DNA of 64,000 nucleotides from contig CANRSF010000005.1 in NCBI GenBank assembly GCA_947642445.1, forward strand, positions 47,479 to 111,478, read 5' to 3'. The notes beneath the pieces were generated by a model that worked only from the letters and a program-made list of their open reading frames with translations, had not been told where the DNA came from and searched no databases. A program made the position numbers and the translations under genes. Within the stretch, counting starts at the first letter, position 1. Each line of letters opens with the position of its first letter. Shown here one piece after another: positions 24,471 to 32,081 of this stretch. Source of the DNA: an uncultured Collinsella sp. Its GTDB lineage: Bacteria > Actinomycetota > Coriobacteriia > Coriobacteriales > Coriobacteriaceae.

Positions 24471-25367
24471 ATGAAGCTCCAGCAGCTCAGATATGTTGTT
24501 AAGGTTGCCGAATGCGGCAGCATCACCGAGGCCTCGCGCCGGCTCTTTGTGTCGCAGCCTTCGATTACCGCGTCGATCCGCGATCTCGAAAACGAGATGG
24601 GTGTGCACATCTTTGAGCGCACCAACAAGGGCGTCATTGTGTCCGAGGAGGGCGAGACCTTCTTGGGCTATGCGCGCCAGGTACTCGACCAGGCCGACCT
24701 GCTCGAGGGCAAGTACAAAGGCACGTCCGAGCAGGTGCCGCACTTTAGTGTGAGCTGCCAGCATTATTCCTTTGCCGTTAATGCGTTTGTCGATGTAATC
24801 CGCGAGTTCGATGCCGCGCGCTACGACTTTACCCTACGCGAGGAACAGACCCACGAGATTATCGAGGATGTCGCGCACATGAAAAGCGAGCTGGGCATCC
24901 TATATCTGTCCGAGCACAACCGCGAGGTCATCGAGCGCATGCTGGTGGCCAACGAGCTCGTGTTCGAAGGGCTCTTCTGCGCCACGCCGCATGTCTTCGT
25001 CTGCGCCGACCATCCGCTGGCGGCCCGCTCCAGCGTGACGCTCGAGGACTTGGAAGACTACCCGTTCCTGTCCTACGAGCAGGGCAGCTACAACTCGTTT
25101 TACTATTCCGAGGAGCTGACCTCGACGTTCGAGCGTCGCAAAAATATCCGCGTGCGCGACCGTGCGACGTTGTTCAATTTGGCCATGGGCCTCAACGGCT
25201 ACACGGTGTGCTCGGGCGTGATTAGCCACGAACTCAACGGCCCCGGCATTATCTCGATTCCGCTCGATGTGGATGAGTACATGGAGATCGGCATCATCAC
25301 GCGCAAGAACACGACGCTTACGCGCTACGGTCAAGCCTATATTGACGCGATCCGTCAGCATATCTAG
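24471..25367 (+). CDS. LysR-family transcriptional regulator
   Basis: 298 residues. The N-terminal winged helix (LQQLRYVVKVAECGSITEASRRLFVSQPSIT...) is typical, followed by a linker helix and a periplasmic-binding-like effector domain. ATG 24471 has GGGAGG 5 nt upstream, 11 nt after the phosphatase stop, so the two may be cotranscribed. The next gene, a MetE-like methyltransferase, has a LysR-type dyad in its promoter, so this regulator probably controls it, similar in concept to MetR or CysB-type control. Confidence 0.85.
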   Translation: MKLQQLRYVVKVAECGSITEASRRLFVSQPSITASIRDLENEMGVHIFERTNKGVIVSEEGETFLGYARQVLDQADLLEGKYKGTSEQVPHFSVSCQHYSFAVNAFVDVIREFDAARYDFTLREEQTHEIIEDVAHMKSELGILYLSEHNREVIERMLVANELVFEGLFCATPHVFVCADHPLAARSSVTLEDLEDYPFLSYEQGSYNSFYYSEELTSTFERRKNIRVRDRATLFNLAMGLNGYTVCSGVISHELNGPGIISIPLDVDEYMEIGIITRKNTTLTRYGQAYIDAIRQHI

Positions 25368-25416
25368 ACTGCTGCGTCCTGTACAGGTCAAATCTCTTCA
25401 TGGCAGTCCCAACTGA

Positions 25417-25433
25417 TATAGGAATCATCTATA
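25417..25433 (+). promoter_or_regulatory. LysR-type dyad TATAG-N7-CTATA
   Basis: Perfect 5-bp arms with 7-nt spacing (T-N11-A geometry) lie 90 nt before the MetE-like gene and 50 nt after the LysR gene. A+T-rich boxes such as TATAAACG and TATATTTTACG follow and could be the promoter. Confidence 0.45.
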
Positions 25434-25522
25434 CCAAACTGTTATAAACGTATATTTTACGATAGCCATATGAGCGCTCATACTCTGTCCCAGTAAAGCA
25501 ACCAATGCAAAGGGAGATATCT

Positions 25523-26656
25523 ATGAGCACTTCGATTCAACCGAACGCGCCGTTTCGTGCCGATATCGTCGGCAGCTTTCTTCGTCCGCAGGCCGTAAAG
25601 GACGCACGCGCCGCCTACGCCACGGGCACGCTCGATGCTGTCGGCCTAAAGTCCGTCGAGGATGAGGCCATTCGCGACTTGGTGGCCAAGCAAAAGGCCG
25701 CCGGTCTGCAGGTGATCACCGACGGCGAATTCCGCCGCAGCTACTGGCACCTCGATTTTATGTGGGGCCTCAACGGCATTGAGTGCCGTACCTCGCGTAC
25801 GGGCTATATGTTCCACGATGAGGAGACCACGGCCGATACCGCGGTGGTGACCGGTCCCATCAGCGGCGAGAATCATCCGTTCGTCGAGCATTTTAAGTTT
25901 GTCAAGGCGCTCGAGGGCGAGGGGCAGGTTGCGCGCCAAACCATCCCGGCGCCGATCCAGACGTTCTCGGAGGTCACGCTCGATCGTTGCGATGGTCAGC
26001 AGGAGAGCCTGCGCGCCGTCTATGAGACCGACGAGGAGCTTGCCGACGCCATCGCGGCGGCCTATCGCACGGTGATCGCCGACCTCTATGCCGCCGGTTG
26101 CCGCAATATTCAGTTTGACGACTGCACCTGGGGCATCTACTGCGACACCGACTTTGTGGCTAAGACCGGCATGAGCCCGGTCGATCTGCAAAAGGTGAGC
26201 GAGCTGGGCGTTGCGCTCAACAATGCCGCCATCGCGGGCAAGCCCGATGATCTGGTTATCAACACGCACGTATGCCGCGGCAACTACCACTCCACCTATG
26301 CCTTTGAAGGCGGCTACGACCCCATTGCTCCGTATCTGTTTGCGCATGAGGACGTTGACGCATTCTACCTGGAGTTCGACACGCCGCGCGCCGGCGGCTT
26401 TGAGCCGCTCAGCTACGTTGCACCCGGCAAGAAGGTCGTGCTGGGCTTGGTGACCACCAAGTCTGCGGAGCTCGAGGATGAGGACGTCATCGTCGAGCGC
26501 ATCCGCGAGGCTGCCCAATATGTGCCGCTCGAGAACCTGTACCTCTCTCCCCAGTGTGGCTTTGCCAGCTGCGAGATTGGCAACAAACTGACCGAGGACG
26601 AGCAATGGGCAAAGATCGCGCTGGTCAAGCGCATTGCCGAGCGCGTTTGGAAGTAG
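25523..26656 (+). CDS. MetE C-terminal-domain-like methyltransferase (YxjG/YxjH type)
   Basis: A 377-residue cobalamin-independent methionine-synthase-family protein corresponding to the catalytic half of MetE. Zinc ligand motifs are present: NTHVCRGN, YLEFDTPRAGGFE and LYLSPQCGFAS. N-terminal DIVGSFLRP and ITDGEFRRSYWHLDF match the YxjG/YxjH group of short MetE-like enzymes. The methyl donor is uncertain (folate or other methyl compounds). AAAGGGAG precedes ATG 25523. Expression is likely LysR-controlled. Confidence 0.86.
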   Translation: MSTSIQPNAPFRADIVGSFLRPQAVKDARAAYATGTLDAVGLKSVEDEAIRDLVAKQKAAGLQVITDGEFRRSYWHLDFMWGLNGIECRTSRTGYMFHDEETTADTAVVTGPISGENHPFVEHFKFVKALEGEGQVARQTIPAPIQTFSEVTLDRCDGQQESLRAVYETDEELADAIAAAYRTVIADLYAAGCRNIQFDDCTWGIYCDTDFVAKTGMSPVDLQKVSELGVALNNAAIAGKPDDLVINTHVCRGNYHSTYAFEGGYDPIAPYLFAHEDVDAFYLEFDTPRAGGFEPLSYVAPGKKVVLGLVTTKSAELEDEDVIVERIREAAQYVPLENLYLSPQCGFASCEIGNKLTEDEQWAKIALVKRIAERVWK

Positions 26657-26778
26657 TGCCGCCGTTCGCGGGGGCGGCGCGTGCGAGACGTTGCGTATCG
26701 CGTACAATGGTTCGGATCGTATCGTTCGGGCAGGTTATCCGATATGCCCGGGCGCCCTTCCATTATGAAAGGACATCC

Positions 26779-28113
26779 ATGTCCCAATCCTCGACGCCCG
26801 CCGTCGCCGATGCCATCTACGATGCGTCGTCGCTCGGTCGCCCGCGCATGTTTTTGCTCGGTCTGCAGCACCTGTTTGCCATGTTTGGCGCCACGGTGTT
26901 GGTGCCCGTGCTCACCGGTCTCTCGGTTTCGGCAACGCTTTTGTTTGCCGGCCTGGGCACGCTGCTCTTCCACTTCCTATCGCGCGGTAAGGTGCCCGCG
27001 TTTCTGGGGTCTTCGTTTGCCTTTATTGCGGGCTATGCTGCCATCGCGCCCAACGGTGAGGCCGAGCTTTTACCCTACGCCTGCCTGGGCGTAGCCTGCG
27101 CCGGCCTGCTCTATCCGGTGTTGGCGGCGCTCTTCCGCGCGTTTGGCGCCAAGCGCGTTATGCGCTTCTTTCCGCCGGTGGTGACCGGCCCCATCGTCAT
27201 TTCCATCGGCCTGATCTTGGCAAGCTCTGCCATCGCTAATTGCCAGACCAACTGGCTTGTTGCCGTTGTCGCCGTTGCCGTTATCGTGATCTGCAACATT
27301 TGGGGTCGCGGTATGGTCAAGATCGTGCCGATTCTGCTGGGCGTTGTGGTGAGCTATGCCGTTGCGACTGCGCTGGGCGAGGTCAATTTTTCGGGCGTCG
27401 CAGCCGCTCCCTGGGTTGGCTTGCCCGTCGTGTGGGGCAACACGGTGTTTGCGCTCTTTGGCCCGCAGTTCGATAGCGGTCTTGCCACGACGGCCATCAT
27501 CACCATTATGCCGCTGGCATTTGCGACCATGATCGAGCATGTCGGTGATATCTCCGCTATTGGCTCCACCTGCGAGCGCAACTACATTGCCGACCCCGGC
27601 CTGCATCGCACGCTGCTCGGCGATGGCCTTGCCACGATTCTGGCTTCGCTCTTTGGTGCTCCGGCCAACACTACGTATGGCGAGAACACCGGCGTGCTTG
27701 CGCTTACGCGTGTGTTCGACCCGCGCGTGATTCGCATTGCCGCGTGCTGCGCCATCGTACTTTCGTTCTGCCCCAAGTTCGCGGCTGTCATTGCGGCCAT
27801 GCCGGCGTGTGTAATCGGCGGCGTGTCGCTCGTGCTCTATGGCATGATCAGCGCCGTGGGCGTTCGCAACCTCATCGAGAACCAGGTCGATTTCCAGAAC
27901 AACCGCAACGTGCTGGTGGCAGCTCTGGTGCTCGTGCTTTCGCTCGGCATTGCCTATAGCACCGCCGGTGCCATCGTGCTGGAGCTGGGCGGCGTGACCA
28001 TTTCGCTTTCCGGCCTTGCCGTGGGCTCGCTGGTGGGCATTGTGCTCAACGCCATCCTGCCAGGTAATGACTTTGAGTTCGATACTTCCGAGCTTGAGGA
28101 GACTGCTGAATAG
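26779..28113 (+). CDS. uracil/xanthine permease (NCS2 family, UraA-like)
   Basis: A 444-residue membrane protein with about 14 helices in the 7+7 inverted-repeat fold. UraA-like segments are LLGLQHLFAMFGATVLVPVLTG at the N terminus, FLGSSFAFIAG, the substrate-site MPLAFATMIEHVGDISAIG and GAPANTTYGENTGVLALTRV. It should import uracil with protons. ATG 26779 follows AAAGGA. A strong hairpin terminator lies at 28131. No PyrR or riboswitch leader was recognised. Confidence 0.88.
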   Translation: MSQSSTPAVADAIYDASSLGRPRMFLLGLQHLFAMFGATVLVPVLTGLSVSATLLFAGLGTLLFHFLSRGKVPAFLGSSFAFIAGYAAIAPNGEAELLPYACLGVACAGLLYPVLAALFRAFGAKRVMRFFPPVVTGPIVISIGLILASSAIANCQTNWLVAVVAVAVIVICNIWGRGMVKIVPILLGVVVSYAVATALGEVNFSGVAAAPWVGLPVVWGNTVFALFGPQFDSGLATTAIITIMPLAFATMIEHVGDISAIGSTCERNYIADPGLHRTLLGDGLATILASLFGAPANTTYGENTGVLALTRVFDPRVIRIAACCAIVLSFCPKFAAVIAAMPACVIGGVSLVLYGMISAVGVRNLIENQVDFQNNRNVLVAALVLVLSLGIAYSTAGAIVLELGGVTISLSGLAVGSLVGIVLNAILPGNDFEFDTSELEETAE

Positions 28114-28130
28114 TAGCTGCGTTCAGCCAA

Positions 28131-28178
28131 ATTAAAAATGGCGTCCATGCGTATGTACGCGTGGGCGCCATTTTTAAT
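28131..28178. terminator. bidirectional intrinsic terminator
   Basis: ATTAAAAATGGCG.. (28131-28153) pairs with ..GCGCCATTTTTAAT (28156-28178) over about 22 bp with mismatches. It separates the convergent uracil permease and esterase genes. Confidence 0.85.
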
Positions 28179-28887
28179 GCGTCAGTATCCAGTGGATGCC
28201 GCGCGCCATGCGCAGGTCAGTTTGGGCAAAGTGATTGCCGGGGTTGAGCTCCAGCATTGTTGGAATGTCACGCTCGATAAACAGCTCTTCCATCGCGCGC
28301 GTATCGTCGAGTACGTGCCGCATCATGCGGTTGGGCGTCTTGGTTTCCTTTTTACCGAGTGACAGATAGACGGCGTCGGGCGTAGCTGTCATCGTGCGCT
28401 CGCGCGCGTAGTCGATAAAGCCGGGGAACCACAGCGACCCCGATGCACTTGCCGCGCGCTCAAAGACATCTGTTTGCCAAAGTGCCCACAGTGCAAAAAG
28501 ACCCGCCAAGGAGTAGCCGGCAACGCCGCGCCAGGCGGGCGGTTGCGGGAGCGATGATTCGGCCTCTGGGATTATCTGCTTCAACAACTCGTCAAGAAAA
28601 CCAGCAGCCTGTCCGCCAAAGGGCTCGGCATCTCGTATAGTTCCGTCGCATTCCCAGGGGCTCAGCTCGTGATTCCAATCGAGCCCTCCAATGGCGACAA
28701 GGGTGAACGGCGGGCAGTCGAGCTCTCGGCAGCGCTCGTAGACTTCATTACCGTCGCCCATAACCACGGGGAGGTAAATGACGGGCGCTCCTTCTGTACA
28801 CTCTGGATAAACGGTTATCTGCTTCTGATGCGCTTCCAAGGCAGGCTTCTCTCGGTGTTGTGATATTGACAGCCTCAATTGTCGCAC
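28174..28887 (-). CDS. alpha/beta-hydrolase esterase
   Basis: About 237 residues of the esterase D / siderophore-esterase (IroE-like) group. The nucleophile elbow is GYSLAG; GSLWFPGFIDYA and the late GNHF provide the acid/His region. No signal peptide is apparent, so it acts in the cytoplasm. The reading frame can start at GTG 28887, which has no ribosome site, or at TTG about 50 nt downstream, where the homology begins (LEAHQKQITVYP). The ester substrate cannot be inferred. Confidence 0.75.
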   Translation of the reverse strand: MRQLRLSISQHREKPALEAHQKQITVYPECTEGAPVIYLPVVMGDGNEVYERCRELDCPPFTLVAIGGLDWNHELSPWECDGTIRDAEPFGGQAAGFLDELLKQIIPEAESSLPQPPAWRGVAGYSLAGLFALWALWQTDVFERAASASGSLWFPGFIDYARERTMTATPDAVYLSLGKKETKTPNRMMRHVLDDTRAMEELFIERDIPTMLELNPGNHFAQTDLRMARGIHWILTH

Positions 28888-28914
28888 GCTGACACGGGGG
28901 CAGATGCTAAAAGA

Positions 28915-28949
28915 AAGGCGCGGAGCCGCTCGATGCGACTCCGCGCCTT
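28915..28949 (-). terminator. terminator of the purine permease gene
   Basis: AAGGCGCGGAG / CTCCGCGCCTT (11 bp) with a 13-nt loop; on the minus strand it is followed by TCTTTT. Located 27 nt after the permease stop. Confidence 0.85.
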
Positions 28950-28976
28950 GTTGTTTTGCTTTAGCAGACTATGTCG

Positions 28977-30290
28977 TTACGCCACGAAGAAGTAGACGAG
29001 GAAGGCAAGGGCTGCGATCCACATGAGCGGCTTAATCTTGGAAGCCTCGCCCTTAAAGAGCGCGACGATCACGTAGGCGATAAAGCCCAGGCCAATGCCG
29101 GCAGAGATGGAGTAAGTGAAGGGCACGCCGGCGACAATCATGAACGCCGGGAAACCCTGCGACACGTCGGACCAGTCGATCTCGGAGGCCTCGCTCATCA
29201 TGAGGTAACCGACGTAGACCAGAGCACCGCAGGTGGCGGCGCTGGAAACGATGGTGACGATGGGGGAGAAGAACGCGGCGAGAATGAACAGCACGCCGGT
29301 GGTGACAGAGGTGAGGCCCGTGCGGCCACCGTCGGCAGCGCCAGAGGTGGACTCGACGAAGGTAGTGATGGAGGAGACGCCCATAAAGCCACCGGCAGCA
29401 GCGGCCACGGAGTCGACGACCAGGATGGGACGGATGTCCTCGACATTGCCGTCCTCGGTCAAGAACTCGCCCTGCTTGGCGACGGCCATCGCGGTGCCCA
29501 TGGTGTCGAAGAAGTCACTCATGAGCAGCGAGAAGGCAACGACGAGCAGCATCGGGTCGGTCAGGACCTTCACGATGGCAAGGTTGCCGTCGGCAGTGCT
29601 GGCAAACGGGGCGCCGAAGGTCGAGAAGTCGAGCGGTGCGATAAGGCCCGCGGGCGCATGGGTGACGCCCAGCGGGATTCCGGCGATAACGGCGACGATG
29701 ATGCCGATGAGCAGCGAGCCCGGCACGTTGCGGGAAGCCAGGGCAACCGTCACGACGATGGAGATGATGCCGACGATAAAGGTGGGGGAGGCGATGTCGC
29801 CCAGGCCGACGAGCGTACCGGCGCCAGCGGTGATGATGCCGGCGTCGCACAGGCCGATCATGGCGATAAACAGGCCCAGACCCACCGAGATGGCGTGGCG
29901 CAGGACCACGGGGATGGCGTCCATGATGGCCTCGCGCAGGCCGCAAAGGACGAGCAGCAAGATGACGACGCCCTCGAGGAAGATAACGCTCATGGCCACG
30001 TGCCAGTCGCCGCCGCACATGGTGGTGGCGATGCCCGCAATCATGGCGTTGATGCCCAGACCCGACGCACAGGCGAGCGGGCGGTTGGCGAAGATGCCCA
30101 TGCAGATGGTCATGATGCCGGCGCCCAGGCAAGTGGCGCAGGCGAGCGCTCCCGCATCGATGCCGGCGCCCGAGAGCACTGCGGGGTTGACGGCGATGAT
30201 GTAGGCCATCGCCAGGAATGTTGTCAGTCCAGCGCGAAGTTCGGTCCCGATTGTGGACTTGCGCTCACTGACGTGAAAAAGTTCGTCCAT
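28977..30290 (-). CDS. NCS2-type guanine/hypoxanthine permease (PbuG/AzgA-like)
   Basis: A 437-residue multi-helix permease. AzgA-subfamily signs are TELRAGLTTFLAMAYIIAVNP, GLGINAMIA, the SDFFDTMGTAMAVA motif in helix 8 and GVSSITTFVESTSGAADGGRTGL. These proteins import adenine, guanine or hypoxanthine with protons. ATG 30290 has AAAGGGT upstream. No purine riboswitch is present in the 190-nt leader. It is divergent from the deformylase-like gene at 30484. Confidence 0.88.
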   Translation of the reverse strand: MDELFHVSERKSTIGTELRAGLTTFLAMAYIIAVNPAVLSGAGIDAGALACATCLGAGIMTICMGIFANRPLACASGLGINAMIAGIATTMCGGDWHVAMSVIFLEGVVILLLVLCGLREAIMDAIPVVLRHAISVGLGLFIAMIGLCDAGIITAGAGTLVGLGDIASPTFIVGIISIVVTVALASRNVPGSLLIGIIVAVIAGIPLGVTHAPAGLIAPLDFSTFGAPFASTADGNLAIVKVLTDPMLLVVAFSLLMSDFFDTMGTAMAVAKQGEFLTEDGNVEDIRPILVVDSVAAAAGGFMGVSSITTFVESTSGAADGGRTGLTSVTTGVLFILAAFFSPIVTIVSSAATCGALVYVGYLMMSEASEIDWSDVSQGFPAFMIVAGVPFTYSISAGIGLGFIAYVIVALFKGEASKIKPLMWIAALAFLVYFFVA

Positions 30291-30483
30291 GCATACCCTT
30301 TCCTTGTTCGGCCCCGAGTTTAGGCCGATTGACACGAACCCACCCACTATATCGCCTTTGTGAAGTTGGTGTTCCTCACATGTTGATGTTCGGCGGTTTG
30401 TAACGGACGGGCGGTATCTTTCGCATGAAATTGTGTAGGTACCGTATACTTAAGCGGTTACAACGACCCCTATGGAGGAACGT

Positions 30484-30903
30484 ATGATTAAAGAGCTTTG
30501 CCACGACGAGGCTATCCTGTCCCAGCGTTGCGAGGTTGCGACCGTCGAGGACGAGTCGGTTGCTCAGGACCTGATCGATACCATCAAGTCGCTCGACGAT
30601 GCCGGCTGCCTTGCCGCTAACCAGATTGGCGTTACCAAGAAGGTTTGCGTCTACCTGGACGACGCCGGCGAGCCCCACGTGCTCTACAACCCCCGTCTGG
30701 TGTTTGGCCTGGGTGCCAGCAAGATGGAGGAGAGCTGCCTGACGCACGAGGAGGTCACCAAGTCCACGCGCTATATCAAGTGCAAGGTTGCCTTTGACCA
30801 GATCGTCGACGGCAAGATGAAGGAGTGCCGCCGCGACTACGCGGGCTTTGAGGCACAAATGATCCAGCATATGATCGATCACTGCCAAGGTAAACTTGTC
30901 TAG
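30484..30903 (+). CDS. peptide deformylase-family protein with altered HExxH motif
   Basis: 139 residues with the deformylase order: motif 1 GCLAANQIG (usual G-x-G-L-A-A-x-Q), motif 2 EESCLT (usual EGCLS) and motif 3 QHMIDH. In motif 3 the catalytic Glu of QHExDH is Met, read clearly from CAT ATG ATC GAT CAC. The metal ligands Cys and both His are kept, so it may bind metal but should deformylate poorly. A second protein with intact motifs lies at 38223. ATG 30484 follows GGAGG. A terminator lies at 30936. Confidence 0.8.
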   Translation: MIKELCHDEAILSQRCEVATVEDESVAQDLIDTIKSLDDAGCLAANQIGVTKKVCVYLDDAGEPHVLYNPRLVFGLGASKMEESCLTHEEVTKSTRYIKCKVAFDQIVDGKMKECRRDYAGFEAQMIQHMIDHCQGKLV

Positions 30904-30935
30904 GGTGACTACGGCACCGCACTTCGTCGTTTTTG

Positions 30936-30971
30936 GCCCGGGCGTGACATTGTTGTCATGTCCGGGCTTTT
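30936..30971 (+). terminator. intrinsic terminator after the deformylase-like gene
   Basis: A 14-bp stem with one mismatch, starting GCCCGGGCGTGACA, with a 4-nt loop, followed by TTTTG. Confidence 0.85.
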
Positions 30972-31034
30972 GTGTTTAGCGCCTTTTTGTTTGGTGACAA
31001 TGAGCTTAGCAAGAACGTAAAGCTAGGAGGCGCT

Positions 31035-32000
31035 ATGTGCACGAGCATTCGATTTACCGATAATTCTGGCCACATGTATCTAGGCCGCAACCTCGACTGG
31101 AGCTTTGACTACGGTCAACAGGTTCGCGTGATGCCGCGCGGGTTTCATATTCCGTATTCGTTTATCGACGATGCGTCGGCGGCACACGCGGTAATCGGCA
31201 TGTGCATCGATTACAAGAACTATCCCATGTTTTTCGACTGTGGTAACGATGCGGGTCTGGCTGTGGCGGGGCTCAACTTTCCCGGCTATGCCGAGTATGC
31301 CGAGGGCCCGGTTGATGGAAAGACCAATATCGCGGCCTATGAGTTTCCCCTGTGGGTGGCAGCGGCGTTCTCGACGGTCGATGAGGTCGAGGCCGCGCTG
31401 CGCGACACGGTGATTGTCGCCAAATCTGCCGGAGAGGGGCTGGGCGTGTCGCTGCTCCATTGGATTATCGGCGACAGCCAGCGCAGCATCGTGGTCGAGA
31501 TGATGGCTGACGGCCTGCATGTATACGACGATCCGGTCGACACCCTTGCCAACCAGCCGACCTTCCCGTGGCACATGGAAAACCTGCGCACCTATATCAC
31601 CGCCACAAGCGATTTTCCGCAGACGGCGACATGGCGTGGCGCCGAGCTTAAGCCCTATGGAGCCGGTGCCGGCATGCGCGGCATTCCGGGCGATTGCTAT
31701 TCGCCGAGCCGTTTTGTAAAGGCGGCGTACCTCAATGCCAATTACCCGCAAAAGGAGAGCGAGACCGAAAACGTCGTTCGCATGTTCCGCTCGCTCGAGG
31801 GCGTGGTGATGATCGAGGGAGCGTCCAGGATGGGCGATGGCAAGTTCGAGAAGACTATCTATACCGGATGCTTTAGCGCGCGCACGGGCAATTATTACTA
31901 CGCGATCTATGGGGATCCGTCGATTCGCTACGTGAGCCTGATGGATGCCGAGGGCGCGAGCCCCGATAGGCTCGTGGTTCCCGAGCCGCGTCGTTCGTAG
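31035..32000 (+). CDS. choloylglycine hydrolase-family amidase (bile-salt-hydrolase-like)
   Basis: A 321-residue N-terminal-nucleophile hydrolase. After removal of Met1, Cys2 is the nucleophile. Arg18 and Asp21 (GRNLDWSF), the Asn of LANQPTFPWHMENL and the Arg of YSPSRFVKAAYL fit the bile salt hydrolase/penicillin V acylase active site. No signal peptide. Members split glycine/taurine from bile acids or cleave acyl amides; which one is not decidable from sequence. TAGGAGG lies 5 nt before the start. Gut habitat fits bile-acid deconjugation. Confidence 0.85.
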   Translation: MCTSIRFTDNSGHMYLGRNLDWSFDYGQQVRVMPRGFHIPYSFIDDASAAHAVIGMCIDYKNYPMFFDCGNDAGLAVAGLNFPGYAEYAEGPVDGKTNIAAYEFPLWVAAAFSTVDEVEAALRDTVIVAKSAGEGLGVSLLHWIIGDSQRSIVVEMMADGLHVYDDPVDTLANQPTFPWHMENLRTYITATSDFPQTATWRGAELKPYGAGAGMRGIPGDCYSPSRFVKAAYLNANYPQKESETENVVRMFRSLEGVVMIEGASRMGDGKFEKTIYTGCFSARTGNYYYAIYGDPSIRYVSLMDAEGASPDRLVVPEPRRS

Positions 32001-32023
32001 CTCACTGGTCCGTTGCGACATAA

Positions 32024-32059
32024 AACGGCCTCGCACCTCCTATGAGATGCGAGGCCGTT
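32024..32059. terminator. bidirectional terminator
   Basis: AACGGCCTCGCA / TGCGAGGCCGTT (12 bp perfect) between the convergent hydrolase and potassium-transporter genes; TTTTA follows on the minus strand. Confidence 0.88.
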
Positions 32060-32081
32060 GTCGTCAATGGCTGGTGGCGTG

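Noticed and set aside
29233..30204. Large plus-strand ORF antisense to the purine permease
   Set aside because: Codon-position mirror of a strongly recognised permease gene; composition is Ala/Thr/Met-rich with no domain.
30291..30483. Purine riboswitch before the NCS2 permease
   Set aside because: The conserved aptamer core was not found in the leader on the minus strand.
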